Assembly: GCF_003369565.1 (NCBI RefSeq) | Contig: NZ_PIOD01000025.1 | Coordinates: 237,721 to 301,720 of the forward strand | Direction: 5' to 3' | Source: Oceanobacillus chungangensis | GTDB taxonomy: Bacteria > Bacillota > Bacilli > Bacillales > Amphibacillaceae | DNA length: 64,000 bases | In this document: in pieces, positions 45,873-58,549 of the stretch | Layout: each line of letters starts with the position of its first letter | Position numbering within the stretch: position 1 is the stretch's first letter | Notes under the pieces: model-generated | Told to the model about the DNA's origin: nothing | Seen by the model: the letters and a program-made list of their open reading frames with translations, nothing else | The model's database searches: none | Translations under genes and position numbers: made by a program

Positions 45873-46393
45873 GAAGAATCATAACTGCAACCGTTCAAAA
45901 CAGAAGTGGTGTATTAAATCGAATAACTGGAATGCTATCAAAGCGTCAATTTAATATCGAGAGCATTTCTGTCGGTGCTTCTGACGTAGAGGGAATTTCA
46001 AAGATGACCTTTGTAGTTGAAATGAGTGATAGCCAGAAATTAGAGCAACTGACGAAACAATTAAATAAGCAAATCGATGTATTAAAGGTATCTGACATTA
46101 CTGATAATGCAATCGTCGCTAGGGAATTAGCACTTATTAAAGTTAGCAGCAATAGTCAATTACGCGCTGAGATACAAGGAGTGATTACTCCATTCCGCGC
46201 AAGTGTGATTGATGTTAGCAAGGATAGTCTAATTATTCAAGTAACAGGAAAGCCAGAAAAGGTCGATGCACTCATCACCTTGCTCAGACCATATGGAATT
46301 AAAGATTTAACAAGAACAGGTATAACAGCATTCACAAGAGGACACCAACCAGATCAACAAGTTACTAATATCAATTCATTTTCTATCTTATAA
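45869..46393 (+). CDS. ilvH: Acetolactate synthase, small subunit
   Basis: The 174-residue regulatory subunit, with an N-terminal ACT domain ([20 protein letters not shown] as key start, then FNIESISVG) binding valine and a C-terminal ferredoxin-like domain ending GRGHQ-like. Its ATG overlaps the ilvB stop by 4 bases, giving equal production of the two subunits. The 430 bases after it hold a repeat element and no gene. Confidence 0.96.
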   Translation: MRRIITATVQNRSGVLNRITGMLSKRQFNIESISVGASDVEGISKMTFVVEMSDSQKLEQLTKQLNKQIDVLKVSDITDNAIVARELALIKVSSNSQLRAEIQGVITPFRASVIDVSKDSLIIQVTGKPEKVDALITLLRPYGIKDLTRTGITAFTRGHQPDQQVTNINSFSIL

Positions 46394-46569
46394 GTCGCGT
46401 TCGCTTCTTAACTAGTAAACTTGTGGATGTTCTGAGCAGTTTCCATAGCACAAACCTTACTAAATAGGATCTAACACGTTTCGATTGTCCCTATTTTATA
46501 TAAATTGTGGTTTATTTTTCAATCAAGACAATTGAAAAGCTGGAAAAAAGTATTTCACGCACAATCTGA

Positions 46570-46710
46570 GCGAAGGAAATACCGGAGACTCCTGCGGGAG
46601 GAAAGGTCTCGGTGAGACTGCGAAGTGCGATAGCACAAGGAGACTCACCAGCCGCCCGCGGAAAGCGTATTGTATTTCCGGAGCGACTGGCATTAGAGCA
46701 GCCAACATCC
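46570..46710 (+). repeat. Structured Bacillaceae intergenic repeat
   Basis: A roughly 140-base element with terminal inverted arms GGAAATAC (46575-46582) and GTATTTCC (46672-46679), an inner GGTGAG/CTCACC pair, and the GACTCCTGCGGGAG and CCCGCGGAAAGCG blocks familiar from many Bacillus-group intergenic repeats. It lies between ilvH and ilvC inside the operon. Short open frames on its minus strand are by-products of its composition. A shorter relative is at 28821-28849. Confidence 0.85.
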
Positions 46711-46760
46711 AAAAGCAGTTCGCTCTTAATAATAACTGCTAATTATTATCCATCAATTGA

Positions 46761-49389
<2,629 letters not shown>

Positions 49390-49413
49390 GAAAATGGAAG
49401 GGGGTCCCAATTT

Positions 49414-50520
49414 ATGAAGAAGAATATTGTTTTACTTCCAGGTGATGGAATTGGACCAGAAATTATGGAATCGGCAAAGATTGTTTTAAATACAATTGCA
49501 AGTGAATACAATCATGAGTTTACTTTTCATGAGCATGCAATTGGTGGTAACGCAATCGATCGATTTAATAATCCACTTCCAGAGGAAACAATTCATGCTT
49601 GCGTTGCAGCAGATGCTATTCTTTTAGGTGCTGTTGGTGGAAAGAAATGGGATAATAATCCTTCACATTTACGACCAGAAAAAGGACTGTTAGGTATCCG
49701 CAAAGCTCTTGGGCTTTTTGCGAATCTACGTCCCATCAAAGGATTTAAGTCCTTGCTCCATGCCTCTCCATTAAAGGAAGAAAAAATTTCGGGAAGCGAT
49801 ATTTTAATCATTCGTGAACTAACAGGTGGACTTTACTTCGGTACACCTAGTGAACGACGCGAAAATGGAGATATCGTTGTCGATACCCTTTACTATGAGC
49901 GACATGAAATGGAAAGAATTATTGAAAAAGCATTCCAAAGTGCGATGCAAAGAAAGAAATTATTAACATCTGTCGATAAAGCGAATGTACTCGAATCAAG
50001 TAGAATGTGGCGAGAAATTGTTGATGAAAAGGCCAGTGTTTATCCAGAGGTTGAAGTGGAGCATTTACTTGTTGATGCTGCTGCAATGAAATTGATAACT
50101 GAGCCAAATCATTTTGATGTAATCGTTACGGAAAATTTATTCGGCGATATTTTAAGTGATGAAGCATCAGTATTAACGGGTTCCCTCGGGATGCTGCCAT
50201 CTGCTAGTATTCGTACGGATGGAGTTGGTCTTTACGAACCAGTACATGGCTCAGCGCCAGATATTGCAGGAAAGGGAATCGCCAATCCATTAGGTATGAT
50301 TTTATCAACTGCGATGATGCTAAGACATTCGTTTGGACTTGAACAAGAAGCGGCTGAAATTGAAAAAGCAGTTAATGAAACATTAGAGCAAGGTTATCAT
50401 ACTGCAGATTTACAGATAAAAGATGGCAAGCTTGCAGGAACCAAGGAAATAACCGATGCAGTTATTGAAAATTTAACAACAAAGAGTATCTCTAATAGTA
50501 TTTGCAACATGTATGTCTGA
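49414..50520 (+). CDS. leuB: 3-Isopropylmalate dehydrogenase
   Basis: A 368-residue NAD-dependent decarboxylating dehydrogenase. LLPGDGIGPEIM opens it, and RELTGGLYFG and NLFGDILSDEASVLTGSLGMLPSAS are the IPMDH signatures. It is spaced 24 bases after leuA. A 140-base gap to leuC contains a small AACGCG/CGCGTT hairpin at about 50575-50593 and no gene; the hairpin could modulate downstream expression. Confidence 0.97.
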   Translation: MKKNIVLLPGDGIGPEIMESAKIVLNTIASEYNHEFTFHEHAIGGNAIDRFNNPLPEETIHACVAADAILLGAVGGKKWDNNPSHLRPEKGLLGIRKALGLFANLRPIKGFKSLLHASPLKEEKISGSDILIIRELTGGLYFGTPSERRENGDIVVDTLYYERHEMERIIEKAFQSAMQRKKLLTSVDKANVLESSRMWREIVDEKASVYPEVEVEHLLVDAAAMKLITEPNHFDVIVTENLFGDILSDEASVLTGSLGMLPSASIRTDGVGLYEPVHGSAPDIAGKGIANPLGMILSTAMMLRHSFGLEQEAAEIEKAVNETLEQGYHTADLQIKDGKLAGTKEITDAVIENLTTKSISNSICNMYV

Positions 50521-50660
50521 AATAAGAAATGAAGGCTACTGTTCAAAGACGGACGCAGATGAAGGAGACCGAATAACGCGTGATTTTTCGCGTTTCTAGT
50601 GTCAATTAATTATGCCGGGGTCTTTAGGAGCCAGAGCTAGACAATAGTGAGGTGTGAAAA

Positions 50661-52067
50661 ATGACGAAACCGGAAACGATTATTAAAAAAATATGGGATA
50701 AACACGTGGTTCACCAAGAAAAGGGAAATCCTGATTTATTATATATCGATCAACATTTAATTCATGAAGTAACTTCACCACAGGCGTTTGAAGGATTACG
50801 CATGAATAACCGAACCGTCCGTCGTCCAGACCTAACATTTGCAACGATGGATCACAACGTGCCTACAAAAGATAGGGAAAATATCAAAGATGAAATTTCC
50901 AGAAAACAAATGGAAACCTTAAAGAAAAATTGTGAAGAATTTGGAATAAAGCTTGCAGATATGTTCCATCCAGATCAAGGAATTGTTCATGTAATTGGAC
51001 CTCAGCTTGGCTTAACCCAACCAGGAAAAACTATTGTTTGCGGGGACAGTCATACATCGACACATGGTGCGTTCGGAGCGCTTGCTTTTGGTATTGGAAC
51101 GAGCGAGGTTGAACATGTTCTTGCGACACAAACAATCTGGCAAGAACAGCCAAAGACAATGAATGTTCATGTTGAAGGGGATCTAGGACCTGGTGTTACA
51201 GCAAAGGATCTGATTCTTGCTATCATTGCCAAGTTTGGTGTCAAATTCGGTACTGGGCATATTGTCGAATATACAGGTGCTGCGATTCGTAAGCTTTCAA
51301 TGGAAGGCCGTATGACGATTTGTAATATGTCGATTGAAGGTGGAGCCAGAGCAGGATTAATCAGCCCTGACCAAACGACGATTGATTTTCTTCGTGGTCG
51401 TGAATATGTACCACAAGGTGATGCATATAATGAGATTGCAGAACAATGGCTTGCCCTTGCAACTGATGAAGGAGCAGAATATGATGCAACCTTAACAATC
51501 CAAGCAGCCGAAATTGAACCACAGGTATCATGGGGGACGAATCCAGCAATGTGTGTACCAATTAGTGGGGCAACACCGAGCATAAGCGATGTGGAACATA
51601 AGGAAGATGTACAAAGAGCGTTAGATTATATGGGACTGGAAGAAAATCAACCAATTACATCAATTGAGATTGATCATGTTTTTATCGGCTCATGTACGAA
51701 CTCCCGTCTTGCAGACTTAGAAAAAGCTGCAAGGATTGTAGAAGGGAAAAAAGTAAAAGAAGGAATAAAAGCGATTGTTGTTCCGGGATCATTCAGTGTA
51801 AAACTGCAAGCTGAAGAAGCAGGACTTGACAAAATCTTCTTAGAGGCAGGATTTGAATGGCGTAACTCTGGCTGTAGTATGTGTCTAGGAATGAATGACG
51901 ATATTATCCCGCCTGGTGGCAGATGTGCATCAACATCAAACCGTAACTTCGAAGGAAGACAAGGGAACGGTGCACGTACCCATCTTGTTAGTCCGGAAAT
52001 GGCGGCGGCTGCAGCGATTGAAGGACGATTCGTCGATGTACGTAAATTTGTAGGTGTATTGAATTAG
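50661..52067 (+). CDS. leuC: 3-Isopropylmalate dehydratase, large subunit
   Basis: A 468-residue aconitase-family subunit carrying the [4Fe-4S] cluster. It has [34 protein letters not shown] and, near the end, [11 protein letters not shown] with the cluster cysteines. The ATG follows a GAGGTG site. It forms the active enzyme with LeuD encoded 11 bases downstream. Confidence 0.97.
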   Translation: MTKPETIIKKIWDKHVVHQEKGNPDLLYIDQHLIHEVTSPQAFEGLRMNNRTVRRPDLTFATMDHNVPTKDRENIKDEISRKQMETLKKNCEEFGIKLADMFHPDQGIVHVIGPQLGLTQPGKTIVCGDSHTSTHGAFGALAFGIGTSEVEHVLATQTIWQEQPKTMNVHVEGDLGPGVTAKDLILAIIAKFGVKFGTGHIVEYTGAAIRKLSMEGRMTICNMSIEGGARAGLISPDQTTIDFLRGREYVPQGDAYNEIAEQWLALATDEGAEYDATLTIQAAEIEPQVSWGTNPAMCVPISGATPSISDVEHKEDVQRALDYMGLEENQPITSIEIDHVFIGSCTNSRLADLEKAARIVEGKKVKEGIKAIVVPGSFSVKLQAEEAGLDKIFLEAGFEWRNSGCSMCLGMNDDIIPPGGRCASTSNRNFEGRQGNGARTHLVSPEMAAAAAIEGRFVDVRKFVGVLN

Positions 52068-52078
52068 GAGGGAATGAG

Positions 52079-52660
52079 ATGGAAGCTATTAAACAACATC
52101 AAGGACTTGTTTTTCCTTTGAATCGTGCCAATATTGATACAGACCAAATCATCCCGAAGCAATTTCTTAAAAGAATTGAACGTACTGGTTTTGGACAATT
52201 TTTATTTTTTAATTGGCGTTTTGATGATGAAGGAAAAGAACGTGCAGACTTTGCATTGAATCAACCAAAATACAAGAATACTAGTGTACTCCTAGCCGGA
52301 GAGAACTTTGGCTGCGGATCATCTAGGGAGCATGCACCATGGGCACTCTTGGATTATGGGTTTAAAGTAATTATTGCACCGAGCTTTGCTGATATTTTTT
52401 ATAATAATTCATTAAAAAATGGAATTATTCCTATTAAAATGGAAGAGACTCAGCTTAATAAATGGATGGAACAAGCAGAAACTGGTAAACTAGTATTAGA
52501 TATCAACCTAAAAGAACAGACTATTACCGATGAAGAGAAGCTTGTCGTACCTTTCGAAATTCCTGAGTATCATAAAGAGAAGCTTTTAAATGGTTGGGAT
52601 GATATTGCATTGACTTTACAACATCAAGAAAAGATTGAACAATTTGAAAGTTCATTATAA
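52079..52660 (+). CDS. leuD: 3-Isopropylmalate dehydratase, small subunit
   Basis: A 193-residue swivelling-domain partner of LeuC. NIDTDQIIPKQFLKRI, FGCGSSREHAPWAL and IIAPSFADIFYNNSLKNG are diagnostic. GGAGGGAATGAG precedes the ATG. Next comes ilvA after 53 bases. Confidence 0.96.
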   Translation: MEAIKQHQGLVFPLNRANIDTDQIIPKQFLKRIERTGFGQFLFFNWRFDDEGKERADFALNQPKYKNTSVLLAGENFGCGSSREHAPWALLDYGFKVIIAPSFADIFYNNSLKNGIIPIKMEETQLNKWMEQAETGKLVLDINLKEQTITDEEKLVVPFEIPEYHKEKLLNGWDDIALTLQHQEKIEQFESSL

Positions 52661-52713
52661 TATGTGACACCTCTTATAATATTCTTTTGTGAGAATTATC
52701 ATTTACTCATGAA

Positions 52714-53751
52714 ATGAAAATAATTAAACAAGGAAGTGGCCTAATTGGGGATTGCTTAACCGGTGAGTTAGTACACAATGCGATGAAGCGCTTGGCGCCA
52801 ATCGTCCATCGTACACCAATACTCACATCAGCGACAACAAATCAGTTACTTGGAAAACATGTCTATTTTAAAATGGAAAATCAACAAAAAACCGGTGCAT
52901 TTAAATTCCGAGGCGCAAGCTATAAGCTAATGCAGCTATCAAAGGAACAATTAGGGAAAGGTGTCATTACTGCCTCTGCAGGAAATCATGCACAGGGGGT
53001 TGCGCTAGCCTCTAGAAAATTAGGGGTTAATGCAACAATATTCATGCCAGATAACACGCCGCTGGCAAAAGTAGAAGCAACCAGGAACTACGGGGCAACT
53101 GTCGTTCTTACTGGTGAAAGCTTCCAGGAAGCATATACAGCTTCATTAGAAAAACAAATGGAAAGCGGTGCTACTTATATTCATCCCTTTGATGATTACC
53201 AGCTAATGGCTGGCCAAGGAACAATCGCGATGGAATTATTACGTCAGGAAGACCGAATTGATACCATTATTGTTCCAATTGGTGGAGGTGGACTGATAAG
53301 TGGTATTGCGGTTGCAGCAAAATATGTAAATCGTAACATTAGGGTCATCGGTGTTCAAGCAAGTGGTGCATCTGCTGCATATGATAGCTTCCATTCTAAA
53401 AAGAAAATGAAAACAAGTACTGTATCGACAATTGCTGAAGGCATTGCCGTTAAAGAGCCAGGAGAGCATACACTACCACTAATCTATAATTATGTAGATG
53501 ATGTAGTAACTGTAACAGATGAAGAGATTGCGTCTGCTATTGTCTACATGCTGGAGCGAAATAAAACATTAGTCGAGGGTGCTGGTGCTGCGGCAACTGC
53601 TGCATTATTTGCCCATAACGATCAAATTAACTCCCGTCATTGTGGCGTTATTGTAAGTGGTGGCAACTTGGATATCAGCATGATGGCGAGAATACAGCAG
53701 CTAGCTTCAGAGGATCGACATACAGTAAGGAAATCTTTAATCGCCCTCTAA
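52714..53751 (+). CDS. ilvA: Threonine dehydratase, short form without regulatory domain
   Basis: A 345-residue PLP enzyme making 2-ketobutyrate from threonine for isoleucine. The PLP lysine is in KTGAFKFRGAS; ASAGNHAQGVALA and the glycine loop PIGGGGLISG follow. The C-terminal ACT-like feedback domain of biosynthetic IlvA is missing, so it resembles the short catabolic type, yet it sits last in the ilv-leu operon. The ATG at 52714 lacks a good ribosome site; AAGGAAG falls inside codons 6-8, so a rare ATT start at 52744 is conceivable. A terminator follows. Confidence 0.9.
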   Translation: MKIIKQGSGLIGDCLTGELVHNAMKRLAPIVHRTPILTSATTNQLLGKHVYFKMENQQKTGAFKFRGASYKLMQLSKEQLGKGVITASAGNHAQGVALASRKLGVNATIFMPDNTPLAKVEATRNYGATVVLTGESFQEAYTASLEKQMESGATYIHPFDDYQLMAGQGTIAMELLRQEDRIDTIIVPIGGGGLISGIAVAAKYVNRNIRVIGVQASGASAAYDSFHSKKKMKTSTVSTIAEGIAVKEPGEHTLPLIYNYVDDVVTVTDEEIASAIVYMLERNKTLVEGAGAAATAALFAHNDQINSRHCGVIVSGGNLDISMMARIQQLASEDRHTVRKSLIAL

Positions 53752-53767
53752 AATTACGGATTTAAAT

Positions 53768-53794
53768 TAACCTAGCATAATAGCTAGGTTATTT
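53768..53794 (+). terminator. Terminator of the ilv-leu operon
   Basis: AACCTAGC (53769-53776) and GCTAGGTT (53783-53790) form a perfect stem followed by a short T stretch. Confidence 0.8.
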
Positions 53795-54444
53795 ATATAG
53801 GGAATTAAATTAGAGATTTTAAAGGTGATTTCTGGTGGTTGTCGCACTGGAAACAGGAAGAATAGATTACTTTATTTGACGACTAAGCGATTATTTTCCC
53901 TATAATAGAAAGTTTCTCAACAGAATTCGCTATATATAAAGAAAAAGTGGATAAAAGTATATAATCCAAGGAGATAAATCACTATTTTTCACGCTTGATG
54001 AAATGCCGTCATCCCTTTACTGGCCTAACTAGTTGTACGAAAAGCGAAAATTTACTGATAATTAACAGATAAAACTTTCAGAAAACATCTTGCTTTTCTG
54101 AAATTATTCACTTATAATTCTTTATAATATATTAAGATTTATTTACGAAATCATTTCAAATTTAAGGTCCATTCATAAACTAGAATATTTGTTAACGAAA
54201 GATTAGATTGTCTAAATTTGGGGAAAAAGTTTATGTTATAGATTTTTAGTTCTTTATAATTATAATTATCGGAAAAGTAAAATAAATATAGTTGTATAAG
54301 TGAATTGTTTCACTGTATTATTTTAGCTTTAATTATTTGAACATTTCATTCAATGATAATATTCCGATATTATGTAGAAAGATTGAAAACGCTTAAGTGA
54401 AGGCCATTTGAGACAGAGTAAATTAGTACTTAGGGGTGAGAAGT
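53795..54444 (+). promoter_or_regulatory. Long leader of the opp operon
   Basis: About 650 bases without a supported gene. TTGACG (53876-53881) with TATAAT (53901-53906) gives a promoter with a long 19-base spacer. TTTCAGAAAA (54076-54085) and TTTTCTGAAA (54094-54103) are exact inverted repeats, and each arm also resembles a CodY box (3 and 4 mismatches). TGAAAACGCTTAAG (54384-54397) matches a cre site at 12 of 14 positions. Together these suggest nutritional control, as CodY does for opp/dpp operons in Bacillus. A strong ribosome-like AAGGAG at about 53970 has no credible frame after it. Confidence 0.5.
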
Positions 54445-55455
54445 ATGCGTAATAAATTGCTTGAAATCAATAATTTAAAAACATCCTTCAGAATCGGTGA
54501 TAACTATTACGCTGCTGTGGATGATGTATCACTAACAGTGAATAATAATGAAATCTTAGGAATAGTAGGCGAGTCTGGTTCGGGAAAGAGTGCTTTGGCA
54601 TTTTCCATTATGGGTTTACATACACGGGCCAAAATTGAGGGAAATATTTTTTACAAGGGTCAAGATATTGCAAATATATCACCTGCGAAATTAAATAAAT
54701 TACGTGGTGATGATTTGGCGATGATATTTCAGGATCCGCTTACAGCATTGAATCCTCTCATGAGAATAGGCGATCAAATCGCCGAAACATTAATTTTACA
54801 TAAACCAGAAATGTCACAGAAGCAGCGAAAAGAACGGGTACTTGAATTAATTGATCTTGTTCGAATTCCTCGACCGGAACATGTGTACGAGCAGTTTCCG
54901 CATGAATTATCCGGTGGGATGAGACAACGGGTTGTGATTGCAATTGCGATTGCCAATCGTCCAGATTTGCTGATTGCAGATGAGCCAACAACAGCATTAG
55001 ACGTGACAATACAAGCGCAAATACTAGATTTAATTCGAGAATTAAAAAATGATTTAGACTCAGGTGTTATCCTAATCACGCATGATTTAGGTGTAGTGGC
55101 AGAGATGGCTGACAGAGTTGCCGTGATGTATGCCGGACAAATTGTAGAAATTGCAGAGGTACATACATTGTTTGAGAATCCGCTGCATCCATATACGAAA
55201 TCGCTACTTAATTCTGTCCCCACTGAAGGACAGGAGAAACTTCACGTCATCCAAGGTGTTGTACCATCATTACAGAAGCTTCCGCGTAAAGGCTGTCGTT
55301 TTGCCGCGAGAATTCCTTGGGTAGATGCATCTGCACATGAAGAATACCCAGAATTACATGAAGTCGAGCCTGGTCACTTTGTACGCTGTACTTGTTATAG
55401 TCATTTTTATTTTCCAGATGAAAGCAAGGAGGCATACGCTCATGGCAATTCTTAA
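54445..55455 (+). CDS. oppD: Oligopeptide ABC transporter ATPase, OppD/DppD-like
   Basis: A 336-residue ABC ATPase with Walker A GESGSGKSA, signature ELSGGMRQRVVIA, Walker B LLIADEPTTALDV and switch ITHDLG, as in OppD. The C-terminal family extension is present, but where OppD usually has a cysteine after the GCRFxxR motif it reads GCRFAARIPW, so the iron-sulfur-type cysteine set is incomplete (GC and the late CTC remain). The start is ATG 54445 behind AGGGGTGAG. It overlaps the oppF gene. Confidence 0.93.
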   Translation: MRNKLLEINNLKTSFRIGDNYYAAVDDVSLTVNNNEILGIVGESGSGKSALAFSIMGLHTRAKIEGNIFYKGQDIANISPAKLNKLRGDDLAMIFQDPLTALNPLMRIGDQIAETLILHKPEMSQKQRKERVLELIDLVRIPRPEHVYEQFPHELSGGMRQRVVIAIAIANRPDLLIADEPTTALDVTIQAQILDLIRELKNDLDSGVILITHDLGVVAEMADRVAVMYAGQIVEIAEVHTLFENPLHPYTKSLLNSVPTEGQEKLHVIQGVVPSLQKLPRKGCRFAARIPWVDASAHEEYPELHEVEPGHFVRCTCYSHFYFPDESKEAYAHGNS

Positions 55456-56374
55456 GGTGAATGATCTAAAAGTATATTTTCCAATTAAAGCTGGAATTTT
55501 TAATCGAACGGTAGATCATGTTAAGGCAGTTGATGGGGTTTCATTTTCGATTGAACAAGGAAAAACATATGGTCTAGTAGGGGAATCGGGCTCTGGTAAA
55601 ACAACTACTGGCAGAGCTGTAATTGGCTTAGAAAGTATTTATTCTGGAAAGGTTATGTTTAATGGCAAGGATATAACGAACTTTGGACGGAAGAACAGTG
55701 CATTAAGGAAAGATGTTCAGATGATCTTCCAAGATCCCTATTCATCACTAAATCCAAGAAAACGAATTCTAGACATTATTGCTGAGCCACTTCGAAATTT
55801 TGAAAATCTATCAATGCAAGAGGAAAAAAAGAGAGTTCAATCATTATTAGAGATCGTCGGATTAAGTCCAGAAAGTATCTTGAAATATCCGCATGAATTT
55901 TCTGGAGGTCAAAGACAGCGGATTGGAATTGCAAGAGCAATCGCAGTAAGGCCGAAACTAATTATTGCAGATGAACCAGTCTCAGCACTTGATGTTTCTG
56001 TTCAAGCGCAAGTACTGAATTTCATGCAGGACATTCAAAAGGAACTCAATCTTACTTATTTATTTATCAGTCACGATTTAGGTATTGTAAAGCATATGTG
56101 TGATGACATCGCGATTATGTATAAAGGTCGCTATGTTGAACAAGGGACTACTGCAGATATATTTAACAATCCACAGCATATTTATACAAAGCGACTCGTT
56201 TCAGCAATTCCTGATATTAATCCAAGAAATAGGGAGAAGCAGTACCATTTTCGCCAAGAGGTACAAAGAGAATATGCAAATTCCTACAATGACTACTTTG
56301 ATAGTGAAGGATTGGCTTATGGATTACAACCTATATCGGATACTCATTTAGTAGCTTTGCCAGAGAGAGGGTGA
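55442..56374 (+). CDS. oppF: Oligopeptide ABC transporter ATPase, OppF/DppF-like
   Basis: A 310-residue ABC ATPase with Walker A GESGSGKTT, Q-loop FQDPYSSLNPR, signature FSGGQRQRIGIA, Walker B LIIADEPVSALDV and FISHDLG. The C-terminal extension is of OppF type but with an unusual QYHFRQEVQREYANSYNDY tail. ATG 55442 follows AAGGAGG and lies inside the end of oppD, so the two ATPases are coupled. Confidence 0.94.
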   Translation: MAILKVNDLKVYFPIKAGIFNRTVDHVKAVDGVSFSIEQGKTYGLVGESGSGKTTTGRAVIGLESIYSGKVMFNGKDITNFGRKNSALRKDVQMIFQDPYSSLNPRKRILDIIAEPLRNFENLSMQEEKKRVQSLLEIVGLSPESILKYPHEFSGGQRQRIGIARAIAVRPKLIIADEPVSALDVSVQAQVLNFMQDIQKELNLTYLFISHDLGIVKHMCDDIAIMYKGRYVEQGTTADIFNNPQHIYTKRLVSAIPDINPRNREKQYHFRQEVQREYANSYNDYFDSEGLAYGLQPISDTHLVALPERG

Positions 56375-56381
56375 ACATCAG

Positions 56382-57344
56382 ATGTGGAAATTTATCGTTA
56401 GAAGAATATTAATTACAATTCCTCAAATCATTCTCCTTAGTGTTTTACTTTTTTTACTGGCACAAGCAATGCCGGGTGATGCACTATCAGGTTTGGTGGA
56501 TCCAAACGTCAGTCTGGAGCAAAAGAATGCATTAAGAGAAAAACTTGGATTAAATGCTCCATGGTATGAGAAGTACGGGGAATGGGCATCAGGGTTAGTG
56601 CAAGGTGATTTAGGACAATCCTTCCGGTTTAAAATGCCTGTATCTGATTTGATAGAGCAGCGTATGATCAATACATTTTGGTTGTCACTCGCAACATTAA
56701 TTATTACATATATTATTGCAATTCCATTAGGTATATTGAGTGGTCGATACAATGATACCATTCTCGATTCTTCGATTACAGGTTATACATATATAGGATT
56801 TGCGACGCCGTTATTTATTTTTGGACTTGTGATGCTTTGGGTATTTGGCTATCAATTGCAATGGTTTCCAACGAGTGGGAGTGTCACCCCAGGTCTTGAA
56901 CCAGGGTCATTTGAATATGTATTAAGCAAGGCACAGCATTTATTGCTGCCAGCCATCTCAATGGCGTTAATTCAAACTGTTTCAACGGTTCAGTATTTGC
57001 GAAGTGAAATAGTAGATACAAAACAAAGAGAGTTTATTATTACTGCTAGAGCTAAAGGTGCTTCTGAATCTCGGGTCTATAACAAACATATTTTAAGAAA
57101 CTCACTATTGCCGATTGCAGCATTCTTTGGTTATGAAATTACATTTCTAATCGGGGGAACCGTCTTTGTCGAAATGATCTTTGGATTTCCGGGTATGGGT
57201 CAGCTCTTCATTGAATCGATACTCTTACGTGATTATAGTGTTGTAAACGCTGTTGTATTAATATTCGGGATCGCAGCGATTCTAGGGGCGCTTTTATCAG
57301 ATATTATCTTAAGTCTCGTTGATCCACGTATCCGTATTAAATAG
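56382..57344 (+). CDS. oppB: Oligopeptide ABC transporter permease, OppB/DppB-like
   Basis: A 320-residue membrane permease. It starts MWKFIVRRILITIPQIILLSVLLF (one long hydrophobic segment) and has the LREKLGLNAPWYEKYGEW extracellular stretch and the EAA loop TARAKGASESRVYNKHILRNSLLP typical of the BC permease pair. It follows oppF by 7 bases. After it is a 117-base gap with an imperfect hairpin before oppC. Confidence 0.94.
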   Translation: MWKFIVRRILITIPQIILLSVLLFLLAQAMPGDALSGLVDPNVSLEQKNALREKLGLNAPWYEKYGEWASGLVQGDLGQSFRFKMPVSDLIEQRMINTFWLSLATLIITYIIAIPLGILSGRYNDTILDSSITGYTYIGFATPLFIFGLVMLWVFGYQLQWFPTSGSVTPGLEPGSFEYVLSKAQHLLLPAISMALIQTVSTVQYLRSEIVDTKQREFIITARAKGASESRVYNKHILRNSLLPIAAFFGYEITFLIGGTVFVEMIFGFPGMGQLFIESILLRDYSVVNAVVLIFGIAAILGALLSDIILSLVDPRIRIK

Positions 57345-57461
57345 AAATCAAGCTAAGTAGTTAAGAATATATAAAAAAATTCTTAACGAATAAGTGTAAC
57401 TAAGGCTGTCACCGAAAGGCCTTGGTTAAACCCCAGTTTTCTAAACTTTGGAGTGATAAAT

Positions 57462-58370
57462 ATGGAAGTAAACAATACAAATTTAGCGAATCAAATACAG
57501 GATCCTACAAAAAGTCCATCTGGTCTAAAAATCTTATGGAAAGAAATTGTCAGGGATAAGCTTGCTCTCGTTTCATTAATATTATTGACACTTATCACGG
57601 TATTTGTTTACGGAATTGCTTTTGTTTTAGACCAAGATGAAATTGTCAGGGTAGATCTGTTTGCAATCCATGAGCCACCATCAGAGGAATTTATCTTAGG
57701 AACAGATTATGGTGGTCGTGACATATTTGGGCAATTAATTATCGGGACGCGAAACTCGCTTTCTATTGGATTTTTAGTAACCGCAATCAGTGGTATATTT
57801 GGAATTGCCTTTGGGTTGATTGCTGGATACTTCGGAGGCTATACAGACAATGCGATGATGCGTGTCCTCGACTTCTTCCAAGTTTTACCGTTCACGATGC
57901 TAGTCATTGTGTTTGTATCAATTGTACCGAATTATACGATATTAGCATTCTCTATCATTATGGCAGCCTTTAACTGGATGGGGATTGCAAGATTAATCAG
58001 GTCAAAGGCACTTCAAGAGAAGGAACTGGATTATGTACAAGCATCGAAAACGCTTGGTACATCGCATACGAAGATTATTTTTAGAGAAGTGATGCCAAAT
58101 ATTAGCTCTCTAATTATTGTAACGATGACATTGAATTTAGCGGCAAATATCGGAATTGAATCAGGTCTCTCCTTTTTAGGATTTGGTTTTCCTGAAAGTA
58201 CACCGAGTCTCGGTACATTATTAAGCTATGCGACAAACCCACAAACATTGGAATATAGATGGTGGATCTGGGTACCAGCTGCCATTCTGATTCTAGTAAT
58301 GATGCTAATGGTCCGAAATGTAGGCGAGGCATTAAGAAGAGCAACAGATGCAAGACAGAGAAGGGGTTAA
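57462..58370 (+). CDS. oppC: Oligopeptide ABC transporter permease, OppC/DppC-like
   Basis: A 302-residue permease. After a short cytosolic tail it has one membrane segment, then the GTDYGGRDIFGQLIIGTRNSL signature of the OppC family and, near the end, GFGFPESTPSLGTLL. The EAA loop is in QASKTLGTSHTKIIFREVMPN. ATG 57462 has GGAGTGA 8 bases upstream; an in-frame GTG at 57453 overlaps that site. Confidence 0.94.
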   Translation: MEVNNTNLANQIQDPTKSPSGLKILWKEIVRDKLALVSLILLTLITVFVYGIAFVLDQDEIVRVDLFAIHEPPSEEFILGTDYGGRDIFGQLIIGTRNSLSIGFLVTAISGIFGIAFGLIAGYFGGYTDNAMMRVLDFFQVLPFTMLVIVFVSIVPNYTILAFSIIMAAFNWMGIARLIRSKALQEKELDYVQASKTLGTSHTKIIFREVMPNISSLIIVTMTLNLAANIGIESGLSFLGFGFPESTPSLGTLLSYATNPQTLEYRWWIWVPAAILILVMMLMVRNVGEALRRATDARQRRG

Positions 58371-58549
58371 CATAAAGCTAGAATTGGAGCATATTTAAGG
58401 GGGGATGTGCAGAAGAATGTAGGTGATGGATAATGATGAATATGTTACTTTCATCGATATTTTCTAATATTGATGTTTAAGTATAGAATCAGTCAGGAAA
58501 TCAATTTGCGGCTGATGAAATGAAGGATAAAAAAGGGGAGGGTACAAGA

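Noticed and set aside
46512-46712. Minus-strand frames of 60-66 residues between ilvH and ilvC
   Set aside because: They coincide with the palindromic repeat, whose composition produces open frames on its own.
53970-54060. A short leader peptide near the AAGGAG before opp
   Set aside because: The only frame nearby begins with TTG, is about 25 codons long and has poor spacing and no motif.
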